A DNA stretch of 63,180 nucleotides from Candidatus Poseidonia sp. Lineage in GTDB: Archaea > Thermoplasmatota > Poseidoniia > Poseidoniales > Poseidoniaceae. The notes below the pieces were generated by a model. The model saw only the letters and a program-made list of their open reading frames with translations, made no database searches and was not told the DNA's origin. Each line of letters opens with the position of its first letter. Position 1 is the stretch's first letter. The DNA lies in contig JAURAI010000010.1 in assembly GCA_030829545.1 (NCBI GenBank), positions 1 to 63,180 of the forward strand, written 5' to 3'. Below, piece after piece: positions 1 to 9,100 of this stretch. The translations under genes were made by a program, and so were the position numbers.

Positions 1-236
1 ACGACAATGCTCACAACGGCGAAGCCCCATGCTCCGCCTTGAAGCGAGAGAATTGCTCCAAGCAAGATGATGACCCATCCGCCCAGGCTGAGTTTGGTTG
101 CGGTATCAGGAGAGCCCGATGGACCAGTGGAACCTGTTGGCGAGGGGGTTGCGACCTTCACTGGTTCGGGAGCAGCCTCTTTTGCCACTTCTTCAGTTCC
201 TTTTGCTGCGTTTGCTTTGTCCAGTAATCCACTCAT
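1..236 (-). CDS. Partial small membrane protein, 3' end outside window
   Basis: The reading frame starts at an ATG (236-234) and runs off the left edge, so 78 residues are visible. The N-terminus (MSGLLDKANAAKG) is followed by a roughly 40-residue Ala/Pro/Ser/Thr/Gly-rich linker. A hydrophobic stretch (WVIILLGAILSLQGGAWGFAVV) from about residue 54 looks like a first membrane segment. No family is recognised. The low-complexity linker resembles those joining cytoplasmic tails to membrane domains in other archaeal envelope proteins. The partial frame is supported by its coding-like composition and by lying co-directional with the next minus-strand gene. Confidence 0.6.
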   Translation of the reverse strand, partial: MSGLLDKANAAKGTEEVAKEAAPEPVKVATPSPTGSTGPSGSPDTATKLSLGGWVIILLGAILSLQGGAWGFAVVSIV

Positions 237-327
237 GGTCAATCCCCGTTATTTCCCCGTTTGACGGACGGGATTATGAATCCCTCCCCTATTTGTGAGG
301 GTGCACCTATGATTTGAAGCGTGCGAA

Positions 328-1260
328 TTAGAGGCCGGGAGCGGATTCTCTCCACTCTTCTTCGCCTTCTTCATCCTGGTTGATGAGGCGGCGTCCTGCT
401 ACTGCACCTGCAAGGGCGATCATCGAGATGGCTGGAACCACTTCGAAGCCCGGAAGATAGACACCACGGACATAGACCGTAATCATCTGGGATTCACGGT
501 TACATCCACCGTTTTGACATGCGAATTCAGATTCAGCGTAGAACTCGAGGACGTGATAGGCGTCTGACCAACCTTGGTTCTTTGGAGTTCGGACCATGAT
601 ACGAGCAGTTTCAGGAGCGGTGTTGGGCTCAATAGTAACGACGTTTTGTGGAAGGTTGACTGTAAAGCCAGCTTCTTCAAGAGTCTCACGGGTATTCTCT
701 GTGACTCCAATCTTCATACGATCGATTTGGTTCCCGAAGTTGTAGACTTTGAACTGGAAGTTCTTGTCGGTCTTTGGCATGAGTTGGACAAAGGGCTCAA
801 CGGCCTCAACTTGAACGATACTGAATTGCATGATGTTGATCAGAGCGTTGACTTGGGATGATGCAGTGTTGGGAGGGGGAAGGTTGTTCAATTCCTGGAC
901 CGATGCTGAAACCGTCAACTGACGGGATTGCATCTGCATGTAGGGATTGGCACGAACGACCACTTGGAAGTCAACTTCCTGGCCCGCACCGACATACATG
1001 TCACCGGGAGCAGCCGTAGCCAGTCCATCACTGGTGACTTGAATAGCGACCTTTTCAACGTAGGCCGTTGGATTAGAGACCGTACAGGTTGTGTACCCTG
1101 TGAGGGTTGCACCTGGTTTCACCTCAACTTGAATTTGACCGGGTGCGCATGTCATGGAAACCGCTGCACCAGAAATCTGGGCAGAGGCTGGAACCGCTAC
1201 AAGAAGCAACGAACACAAGTAGATACCAAGCAATGCTGTAACCCGCTTCCATCCCGACAT
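328..1260 (-). CDS. Secreted surface protein with PGF-type C-terminal anchor
   Basis: 310 residues. The start at 1260 is chosen because GGTGA lies 4 bases before the ATG and the N-terminus (MSGWKRVTALLGIYLCSLLLVAVPASAQ) is a clear signal peptide. A longer frame reaches 1338 but lacks signal-peptide logic. The mature part is beta-rich, with Cys and Asn-Pro motifs typical of archaeal surface domains of the NEW1/CARDB kind; this is inferred from texture, not a firm family match. Near the C-terminus, LPGFEVVPAISMIALAGAVAGRRL matches the PGF-CTERM pattern (PGF, hydrophobic span, basic cluster) processed by archaeosortase A in other archaea. An unusual acidic tail of about 17 residues follows. Confidence 0.75.
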   Translation of the reverse strand: MSGWKRVTALLGIYLCSLLLVAVPASAQISGAAVSMTCAPGQIQVEVKPGATLTGYTTCTVSNPTAYVEKVAIQVTSDGLATAAPGDMYVGAGQEVDFQVVVRANPYMQMQSRQLTVSASVQELNNLPPPNTASSQVNALINIMQFSIVQVEAVEPFVQLMPKTDKNFQFKVYNFGNQIDRMKIGVTENTRETLEEAGFTVNLPQNVVTIEPNTAPETARIMVRTPKNQGWSDAYHVLEFYAESEFACQNGGCNRESQMITVYVRGVYLPGFEVVPAISMIALAGAVAGRRLINQDEEGEEEWRESAPGL

Positions 1261-1359
1261 AGTCTCACCTATCGTCCTTCCCAGCCTCCCCCACCTCATA
1301 ACCATTATGGGCGTGTTGTGCGAAAAGTAGCCCAACACGGCTTTGTTGAATCAACGGAG

Positions 1360-1433
1360 TGGGCCCGAAGGGAGTTGAACCCCTGACCTCCCGGTTATGA
1401 GCCGGGCGCTCTAACCAACTAAGCTACAGGCCC
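1360..1433 (-). tRNA. tRNA-Met (CAT), probably elongator
   Basis: A 74-base cloverleaf read on the minus strand. The acceptor GGGCCTG pairs with CGGGCCC with one G-U pair. The anticodon stem CCCGG/CCGGG encloses loop CTCATAA (anticodon CAT), and the T loop is TTCAACT. The discriminator is A and no CCA is encoded. Archaeal elongator Met and the lysidine/agmatidine-type Ile2 tRNA both carry CAT, so Ile2 is the alternative. An initiator is less likely because the anticodon stem lacks the GGG/CCC triple next to the loop. Confidence 0.9.
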
Positions 1434-1478
1434 TAACAAGAGCGCGCTGATGAGGCAACATGAACCTTCTCATGCCAC

Positions 1479-2780
1479 TCAGTCAAATTGTGCAAGGGAG
1501 GATTGTGAAGGCTTAATCCAATCACGCACATTGTTTTCCATTTCATCACGGATGGCATCAGGCACGAAAATCATCGAATGTTCGTGCGGTTGAGCCAGCG
1601 AACGAATCAGAGACGAATGTTCTGCGGCATCCCGTCCGTCCTCGAGAATAATTCCGCCGACATAAGGGAGATAGCCCCGTTTGCTGATGCTTGCATGGAT
1701 GAGATCCAATTCCGTGTCATATCCTGCTTGCTCCATGGCATCCTTCACCCGTGGCATCACGATATCGCACATTTCAACGGTCAAATGCTGTATTCTCAAC
1801 GACTTGTGATAGTCCTTGCGAGAGAGCAGGCGTTGGGCTCGGCCAGAAAGCAGTTCATCGGAGTGACGCGCCCAGTGAGGTAGTGCCACTTTGATATGAG
1901 CGTCAGTCAAGATGGTATAGTCGACGGCCGAGAGTTCTTCGTTGAGCAGCATATTGGAAAGTTCTTCGCTCACGACCAACGTTCCTTGAGCAGCCAAGGC
2001 CCTTGCACGTTCAAGCATGCTCACGAGATAAGATTGCGTGAGCATGTTGACTTTGTGGAAGTAGACTTGCTGATACATATGATAGCGTGTGACGAGGTAG
2101 GCCTCGATTGCGGGCAACCCCCACTGCTTAACGTAGAGTCCACCACCGTCTCCAATGCGGAGCGCACGAATAACACGAGCGCTGTCAAAGCCCCCGATTT
2201 GCGCACCTGTGTTGGCTTGGTCACGAATCATGTAGTCCATGCGATCAACGTCCAATTGGCTGCTGACGATCTCTTTCATGAATCGGGGGATCGGAACACC
2301 ATCATGTTCGTCACGTCCGTCCATCAGTGCGAACAGGCGTTGCAGACGACCTTCGCCCAAAACCGACCGCAGAGCGGCTCCGATGGCTGTGTCTGCAGAT
2401 TCCAATATTCTGCGACCCCACTCTTCATGCGAAGCGTAGGTAGCATAGACTCTGGATGTTTCCAAAAGGTGTGAATAGGGTGGATGGCCAATGTCGTGCA
2501 AGAGGGCAGCGAGTCGCACCAATTCCTCGTCCTCTTTTGACAGACGCCCGGGGTGGGCCTCTTCGAGGTGTTGGGCTAATTCTCCTGCGAGATGGTAGGC
2601 ACCAAGTGAGTGGGCAAATCGGTTGTGCGTTGCTGCGGGAAATACATACTCGCACGTTGAGAGTTGTTGAATCGACCGGAGTCGTTGAAATTCCGGGGTA
2701 TCGATGATGGAGGCATGGTGCGCTGGAACGAATATATCGCGGTGAATTTCATCGCGAATCACACGGTCTCGGGGCTTCAT
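1479..2780 (-). CDS. HD-domain phosphohydrolase (dNTPase-like, COG1078 type)
   Basis: 433 residues. The N-terminal half is an HD domain resembling SAMHD1 and bacterial dGTPases. Visible features are the substrate-loop-like IDTPEFQRLRSIQQL, the first metal His in RFAHSLGAYH, and the HD pair in LLHDIGHPPYSH; a downstream Asp (QLDVDRMDYM) completes the site. Proteins of this family hydrolyse dNTPs or other nucleotides in the cytosol; which substrate applies here cannot be told. A TATA-like box at 2805-2810 lies 25-30 bases before the ATG, so the message is probably leaderless. It is transcribed divergently from the OB-fold protein at 2880. Confidence 0.85.
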   Translation of the reverse strand: MKPRDRVIRDEIHRDIFVPAHHASIIDTPEFQRLRSIQQLSTCEYVFPAATHNRFAHSLGAYHLAGELAQHLEEAHPGRLSKEDEELVRLAALLHDIGHPPYSHLLETSRVYATYASHEEWGRRILESADTAIGAALRSVLGEGRLQRLFALMDGRDEHDGVPIPRFMKEIVSSQLDVDRMDYMIRDQANTGAQIGGFDSARVIRALRIGDGGGLYVKQWGLPAIEAYLVTRYHMYQQVYFHKVNMLTQSYLVSMLERARALAAQGTLVVSEELSNMLLNEELSAVDYTILTDAHIKVALPHWARHSDELLSGRAQRLLSRKDYHKSLRIQHLTVEMCDIVMPRVKDAMEQAGYDTELDLIHASISKRGYLPYVGGIILEDGRDAAEHSSLIRSLAQPHEHSMIFVPDAIRDEMENNVRDWIKPSQSSLAQFD

Positions 2781-2804
2781 AATGGTAAGCCGTCAAATCA
2801 CGGC

Positions 2805-2810
2805 TTTATA
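2805..2810 (-). promoter_or_regulatory. TATA-like box for HD phosphohydrolase gene
   Basis: TATAAA on the minus strand, 25-30 bases upstream of the ATG at 2780. At normal archaeal box-to-start spacing, transcription would begin at or very near the start codon. Confidence 0.55.
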
Positions 2811-2850
2811 GCGGTTCTTGGAAAATCGCCCATCATTTTCATGCCGAAGC

Positions 2851-2857
2851 AATAAAC
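2851..2857 (+). promoter_or_regulatory. TATA-like box for OB-fold membrane protein gene
   Basis: AATAAAC lies 23-29 bases before the ATG at 2880, with no purine-rich Shine-Dalgarno site between. It fits leaderless initiation and opens the plus-strand run that extends to 14131. Confidence 0.5.
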
Positions 2858-2879
2858 AGCCGTTCTATTTCGTAAGTCT

Positions 2880-4631
2880 ATGGCCGACCCCGTTAAGGGC
2901 TTGATGGACCGCATCACCAACGATGACCCAGAAACACGGGGCCAACAATTGTGGGTGATGTTTGCCCTTGCTATGTTCCTTGTTGCCACCCTCAACTGGT
3001 ACGCATATGTTCGTGAACCTGAAGTGATTCAGGTCGATCAATTATTGGAATACAAGAACGAAATTGTGAAGCTGGAAGGTGAATTGATTTCGTGGGTCGA
3101 AGACCCTTACTCTTCTGGCGATGACCGAGTTGATGCCATCATTGACGACGGAACGGGTGTCGTGGAAGCTCGTTGGTACCGACCAGGTAGCATGCCCCCC
3201 ATTGGGACCACGGTTACCGTCATGGGGGACGTTATCGAATACGACGGTCGAATTTGGATTCAATCCTTGGGAGCGGGGGCCTTTGAATGGAGCGCAGGTG
3301 ACTTGCCAGAGGTAGAAGTCTTGGCCATTGCAGATGTTGCAATGAATCCAGCAGCCTATGCGGGAGAAGTGATACAACTTTCAGGATTCCTCGGAGAGTC
3401 CATCTCTCCAGACGCCACCTTTACCTCGGCCTATCTGGGCGACCATCCCAACTATGGAAACTCCGAACATCAAATGCATCTCATCATTCGCTCCTCTACC
3501 GGTGAATGGATTGAAGCCACCTCAAAAGTTGAGGTGCAAGGCATCCTGAGTTACCAGCAACGAGATTTGCGATGGAGTCTACAGGTACAGGGTCCAGAGA
3601 TTCTGGTCGACAGAGCACATGTCATCCATATACCACAACTTGACTGGAGTGCTGAAGCAACGTGGAGTTATCAATCGGGTCAAACCGTTGAAATGGCTGG
3701 CCTTCTCAGAACAGGAGACGAAGATTGGACGCTCGTCGGGCCGAACAGTCGGGCTATCTGCGTCATTCCAAGCGACGCAGACCGTGCATTGGAAGCCAAT
3801 ACAACGCTGGACAACACCTTGCAAACCGTTCAAGGCCGCCTGCTTTGGTCAGCCACGACATCGTCATGGTGCATTGATGCAAACGAAGGGGCTGAACGAC
3901 GTTTGGTTGACCCACAAACTCCCATGAATTTGATGGCGATGCTCTCTGCCAATCCTCTCGGTTTGATTCAAGACCCCGATGAGACCTACACCATTTCTGC
4001 TTACGTCAAGTACGCCATTGAACCGAGCGTAGAGGACGAAGAGGGATACCTTGTGGACATGGCCGCTTACATGCCTGGTTGGACAACCGTGGCTGCAACC
4101 TTCCCCGGCCCCTCCACAGTCTGGCTTGAATCCGGACAGAACATCATCGCCAATGTATCCGTGATGTGGGACGATGAAGACATGCGTATCCGCTTGGTCG
4201 TTCACGATTACACCCTTGGTGTCGTCCCCTCTGCGAGAGGGTTGCTGTGGGATGATGGGGCAACCCAGTGGAGTTACGCTCGAGACCAAAATGTTCTCTT
4301 GGACGGAGAGGCAGTTTACGAAGATGGGGCTTGGCGGCTTTACCAGCCTGGCTCCAATCAATCCATTGCCTTGAACCCACAAGGACAAGCCATTGGCACC
4401 GATGAATTGCACTTCAACCAGTCCATGACATGGTCAGGGCGACTCAGGCAAATAGAAAGTCCTGACGGAATGAGCATCATGTACACACTCGATCAAGCCG
4501 ATGCTCTCGACAGCGATGGCGATGGGTTGGGAGATACACTTGAGGAGTCGTTGGGCTACTCGTCTACTTCTGAAGACAGCAACGACGATGGCGTCAGTGA
4601 CCGTGACGATTACGAAGCGTCTCAAGCATGA
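2880..4631 (+). CDS. Membrane-anchored tandem OB-fold-like protein with Ca-binding tail
   Basis: 583 residues. A membrane segment at about residues 24-44 (WVMFALAMFLVATLNWYAYV) anchors a large, probably extracytoplasmic part. From residue 48 there are repeated beta-rich modules of the shape 'hydrophobic-x-G-x-(V/I)-x-W...DGTG...G..V.V.G.V', for example VKLEGELISW, VVEARWYRPG and TVTVMGDVIE. These resemble OB folds of the nucleic-acid-binding type; at least two and perhaps four copies are present. The last 40 residues hold a TSP3-like run (DSDGDGLGDTLEESLGY, then DSNDDGVSDRDDY) expected to bind calcium. It is followed after 9 bases by the TctA-like permease. The OB assignment is by eye, and function is unknown. 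Confidence 0.7.
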   Translation: MADPVKGLMDRITNDDPETRGQQLWVMFALAMFLVATLNWYAYVREPEVIQVDQLLEYKNEIVKLEGELISWVEDPYSSGDDRVDAIIDDGTGVVEARWYRPGSMPPIGTTVTVMGDVIEYDGRIWIQSLGAGAFEWSAGDLPEVEVLAIADVAMNPAAYAGEVIQLSGFLGESISPDATFTSAYLGDHPNYGNSEHQMHLIIRSSTGEWIEATSKVEVQGILSYQQRDLRWSLQVQGPEILVDRAHVIHIPQLDWSAEATWSYQSGQTVEMAGLLRTGDEDWTLVGPNSRAICVIPSDADRALEANTTLDNTLQTVQGRLLWSATTSSWCIDANEGAERRLVDPQTPMNLMAMLSANPLGLIQDPDETYTISAYVKYAIEPSVEDEEGYLVDMAAYMPGWTTVAATFPGPSTVWLESGQNIIANVSVMWDDEDMRIRLVVHDYTLGVVPSARGLLWDDGATQWSYARDQNVLLDGEAVYEDGAWRLYQPGSNQSIALNPQGQAIGTDELHFNQSMTWSGRLRQIESPDGMSIMYTLDQADALDSDGDGLGDTLEESLGYSSTSEDSNDDGVSDRDDYEASQA

Positions 4632-4640
4632 GGTGATGGT

Positions 4641-6143
4641 GTGCTCGAAGGCTATTTCCTTGACTTGGCCTGGCTTCTTGGAGCACTGTTCTTCGGTGTT
4701 GGTCTCGGCTCGCTCACAGGCCTCATCCCTGGTTTTCACGTCAACAACGTCGCCCTCATTTTGCTCGCCCTTTCTCCCGCCCTTCTTGACCTTGGAATCC
4801 CACTGTCGGCGGTAGCGGCCATCATCGTTGCCACAGGAACCGTTCACACCTTCCTGAATTACATCCCTTCTGCACTGATTGGAGCCCCCGACGGAGATAC
4901 TGCGCTGTCCCTTTTACCGGGCCACCGCATGTTGCTTTCGGGAAATGCTGCACGTGGTGTTGCTTGGTCGGCACGTGGCTCACAACTCGGCCTTTTTCTC
5001 TCCCTTCCCCTAATCATCCTCGCTCGCATCGCCTTTGGTCCTGAATTGGGCTGGTACGATGCTCTTCGCAACGTGTTGCCATTTGTTCTGCTGACCATTT
5101 CATTGCTGCTCTTGGCCACGGAAACCACCCGTCTGGACTGGCCACAATGGGTGCAAGGCTCAACCCGTGGCCTCCTTGGCAAAGACTCACGATTCGCTGG
5201 ATTTATCGCAGCAACGGCCTTCTTTATGCTGGCCGGACTTTACGGATGGGGCGTCTTTACGCTGCCTGCTCGCTCACCTGTAGGCATGCCCGATGCCAGT
5301 CTCTTGCTGCCCAGTCTTGCGGGGCTCTTCGGTATCGCTAATCTCCTCGACATCTATGCAACGACCTCACACCTACCGCCACAAAAAGAGAATTGGGCCT
5401 TGCCTCCCGTACGCCCGCTCATGGTTCCGTGCTTTTGGTCCAGCGTTGCGGGAGCCTCGATGGGGGTATTGCCCGGCATGACGGCCTCTCAAGCAACGGT
5501 CTTGGTAATGGGAGGACGGAATCTTGCAGCCAAAGCCCAAGGCAAGCAAGGCTACGGAATGGATTGGGAAACGCGCCGCCTCACCGAAATGACCGATGAT
5601 GAATTGCTTGAAGTCGCCAAGGCAGAGGCAGAAGAGGGCGTCGAAGGACCTCAAACTAAGCAAGACCTCGAAATCATTGCCATTCTCTCAGCAGTCAATA
5701 CCGCAGTAACCGTGATGGTTCTTGGATTCCTGTACATCATCAGCCGCTCGAGGTCAGGTGCTACCCTGGCACTCAAGATGATGTATCCAATCGAGACGTG
5801 GTCATCTCTTGAACCGACCTCGGATTTTATCCGCCTTTTGGCGGTCACACTCGCAGCAGGCCTGCTTGCCATGCCGATGATGCGCTATGTGGGAATGGGC
5901 ATGCTTCGCCTTCACGCTGCAATCCCTCTGCAGCAGATGGTCATGGGTGTCATTCTCTTTGTTGTAGCACTTGTTTGGTTGTCCACCGGTTTCGTAGGAA
6001 TCGGCGTGCTCATTGTCGGAACCATCATTGGTCTTCTTCCTCCCCGTATCGGTATACGACGATCTCACGGCATGGGTATTATTCTCGTACCGATTATGAT
6101 CTACACCTTCGCCCAGAAATTTGACAGCTTTGGATTCATTTGA
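4641..6143 (+). CDS. TctA/DUF112-family membrane permease
   Basis: 500 residues with about ten to twelve membrane spans. The start is GTG at 4641 with GGTGA 4 bases before it. The N-terminal block GLGSLTGLIPGFHVNNVALILL and the later GVLPGMTASQATVL are the paired Gly/Pro motifs of the TctA fold. The sequence is closest to the archaeal single-component members (COG1784) rather than three-part tricarboxylate transporters, and no TctB or TctC partner is nearby. A hydrophilic loop at about residues 290-345 is charged (DDELLEVAKAEAEEGVEG). Substrate is unknown. It sits between two predicted surface proteins in one run, so it may work with them. Confidence 0.8.
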   Translation: MLEGYFLDLAWLLGALFFGVGLGSLTGLIPGFHVNNVALILLALSPALLDLGIPLSAVAAIIVATGTVHTFLNYIPSALIGAPDGDTALSLLPGHRMLLSGNAARGVAWSARGSQLGLFLSLPLIILARIAFGPELGWYDALRNVLPFVLLTISLLLLATETTRLDWPQWVQGSTRGLLGKDSRFAGFIAATAFFMLAGLYGWGVFTLPARSPVGMPDASLLLPSLAGLFGIANLLDIYATTSHLPPQKENWALPPVRPLMVPCFWSSVAGASMGVLPGMTASQATVLVMGGRNLAAKAQGKQGYGMDWETRRLTEMTDDELLEVAKAEAEEGVEGPQTKQDLEIIAILSAVNTAVTVMVLGFLYIISRSRSGATLALKMMYPIETWSSLEPTSDFIRLLAVTLAAGLLAMPMMRYVGMGMLRLHAAIPLQQMVMGVILFVVALVWLSTGFVGIGVLIVGTIIGLLPPRIGIRRSHGMGIILVPIMIYTFAQKFDSFGFI

Positions 6144-6158
6144 ACAGGACGTGACCCC

Positions 6159-9100
6159 ATGAAAACAACAACAGCAGCCTTGACCCTTATCAGCCTCTTT
6201 TTGATATCTCTCAGCGCCCCCATGGCACATCACAGTCTCCAGCAAAGCAATCTCTACGAAACCTCGGGGCGCTCAATCGCCTGCTCTGGCGACATTTGCA
6301 TCAACGAAGTCATACCAAATCCTGCTGGTCAGGATAATGGCACCTATCCCAACGGTGAATGGTTTGAATTGACCAACGGTGGAACCTCCGACGTCGACGT
6401 GTCCTCTTGGAGCGTCCAGACAACCGCAGGAAAGTCACTGAGTTTTGATTCAAGCACCATTGTAGGCTACCAGCAAGGAAATGCTTCGACATGGACCATC
6501 AGTCCAGGCGAGTACATGGTCATCGCACGAAACGGAAATAACAACTTTTACCTCACCAACACCGGAATGACACTTTCACTTTACGACAACAATAACAACG
6601 TGGTTCACGAAGCGACGTGGGGTGGAGTCACCTCCGGAAAAAGTTACGAACAGGATTCGACCAATCCTACGGGGAACTGGGTCCCCACGGGCTCACCCTC
6701 TCCGGGTCAAGTGAATTCAGCGGGGGGACCAACGGTCACCGTTCCTTCCGATTTATTGATCACCGAAGTGATGGCCAATCCGTGGCCTTCCTACGATAAC
6801 GACCCATGGCCCGGTGGTGAATGGGTCGAACTCATGAATACGGGTACTTCGGATATTGACCTCACCGGATGGTGGCTTGAAGATGCGGCTGGCAATCAAC
6901 TCCTCTTCAACACCACCCACCTGGTCAACGCCACAGCAAATCCCTCCAGTTACATGATCAGCCCTGGCGAACACAGAATCATCGCCGTCAACGGGACAAG
7001 TGCATACGGTGTGCTCAACAACGGTGCTGAAACACTCACGCTCAAATGGCCCAACGGCAGCCCCTCTCAAGAAATTTCATGGTCATCAACCGTCCAGGGC
7101 TTTGCCCTCCAGCCATCTGCTCAATCTGGTGCGCTCTGGGGCCATGCGCCTTATCCAACTCCAGAAGGTCAAAACCCCATGGACATGGCACTCATGCCCC
7201 GCCAAGTGATGGATGTCCAATTCACAGAGATCATGAGCAATGCGACAAACGAAGGGGCATCCTTCCCCGATGGTGAATGGGTTGAACTCCACAACACTGG
7301 AGCCACTGATTTTGACCTGATGGGATGGACCATTATCGACGGTCTTGGCAACGTCACACATCTTGACCCAGATTCATTGGTCTTCAACAGCTCACAGGGC
7401 TCGACGATGATCAAGGCAGGTGAACGAAGGTTGGTTGAATTCACCTCTCACACTCAACTATGGGACGACTACAACCACCTCTTCCTCAGCGAACCTAGCG
7501 GGCAAATCGTCGATACTGCATTCTACACAACCGACTACGGCGAGGACGTTGCGCTCATACGAGGAGAACAGACAACCGACCCGTGGTCGCCTGCTCCTTG
7601 GAAAACCCCTGGTCAACCTGAACCTGGAAGTGCACCTTCAAGCGGCACGATTCAATTTTCTGAAATCTTGCCCGACGCAGTTGGAGCCGACAATCAAATG
7701 TGGCCTCTCGGCGAATGGTTGGAATTGCACAATTACGGCACCACTGACGTTGATGTAGGTGGATGGAAGTTGCAAGCACCTTCCCGTAGCCTCACACTTC
7801 ATCAATACAACATGCCATTGCAGTCAACATCTGTGATACCCGCCGGTGATGTTGCTCTGATTGCACTCAACGGTACGAGCAGTTTCTACCTCAAGCACAC
7901 ATCCGCTGATTCGATTGGTCTCATGGACATGGCAGGAGCGACTGTTGACACCATCGCATGGTCTTCCACCATTGAAGGAGAATCTCTCATCGCCCCAAAC
8001 AGCACACACGCAGGCGTTGGACCTGCTCAAGCACAAGCCACCGGTGATTGGATCCAATCCGCATGGGCAACACCCGGTGAACTCAATCCAATTTGGCCGG
8101 CCTACAACGGACCAAATAGCCTCAACATGACCGAAATCCATCCCTACTGCAACGATGATTCGTTGACCCCAACCGAGGATTGGGTTGAATTGTTGAACAC
8201 CGGCACCGCACCCGTGAACTTGAGTCGTTGGTCGGTTCTCAACGCAGATGGAGAGCGACGGTTCATTCGCAACGGAACCCTCTGGTCACAAAACACCACG
8301 ACACCATCAATCACCATTGAGACCGATGAGCGTGCAGTATTGTTGCTTGACAAGTGGATGATTAGCGGTCTAGGCGACACCATTGACCTGCTCAATCCTG
8401 ACGGCGATTCGGTAGACTACGCGATGTGGTCCATCGTCACGGACTGTCAAACGTTGGTTCCCGGGAATACCACTCAAGATGAGTGGCGTCACAGTTTGTG
8501 GCCAACACCGGGACAAGCAGAACCCGACATCGCCAATTTTGCATCACCCGAAGACATTCGATTTACTCGGTTCATGCCCGATGGCTCAACAAGCATTTCA
8601 AGCAATCTCAAATTTATTGAAATCAGCAATCAGGGAACTAAATTGGCCGTTCTCAACGGTTGGACCATGCGTTCAATCTCAGGAGCAGGAGTGGAATACG
8701 ATACCACCATCACGAACATGATGATTCAACCAGAATCATCGGTGGTCATGACCAACGATGCTGATGCACTTGCCGTCTATGAAGACGGGGCCTTGGTGGA
8801 CATCAATGATGTTTTGAACCGTTCACTCTACCTAACCAACTCAGGAGCAGCCATCCAATTATTGGATCCAGCAGGAGGTCAAGTTGACGCGTTCGTATAC
8901 GGCAATGGCTTGGTGACGGTGGATGGATGGAATGGTATTTCCTTGGTCAAGCCCATCACCAATTTGGACAATGTCATCTACCTTCGAGGTAGCGGATGTG
9001 GCGACGCCCCCGATACCGATACCGTCGCTGACTGGCACCACCGGTGGAGTCGTTTGGGCGGCAGCACCTTCTGTCAAGGTGACAGCCTGCAGAGTACGGG

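Noticed and set aside
1360-1433. Initiator tRNA-Met
   Set aside because: The anticodon stem lacks the GGG/CCC pairs of initiators; elongator Met or Ile2 fits better.
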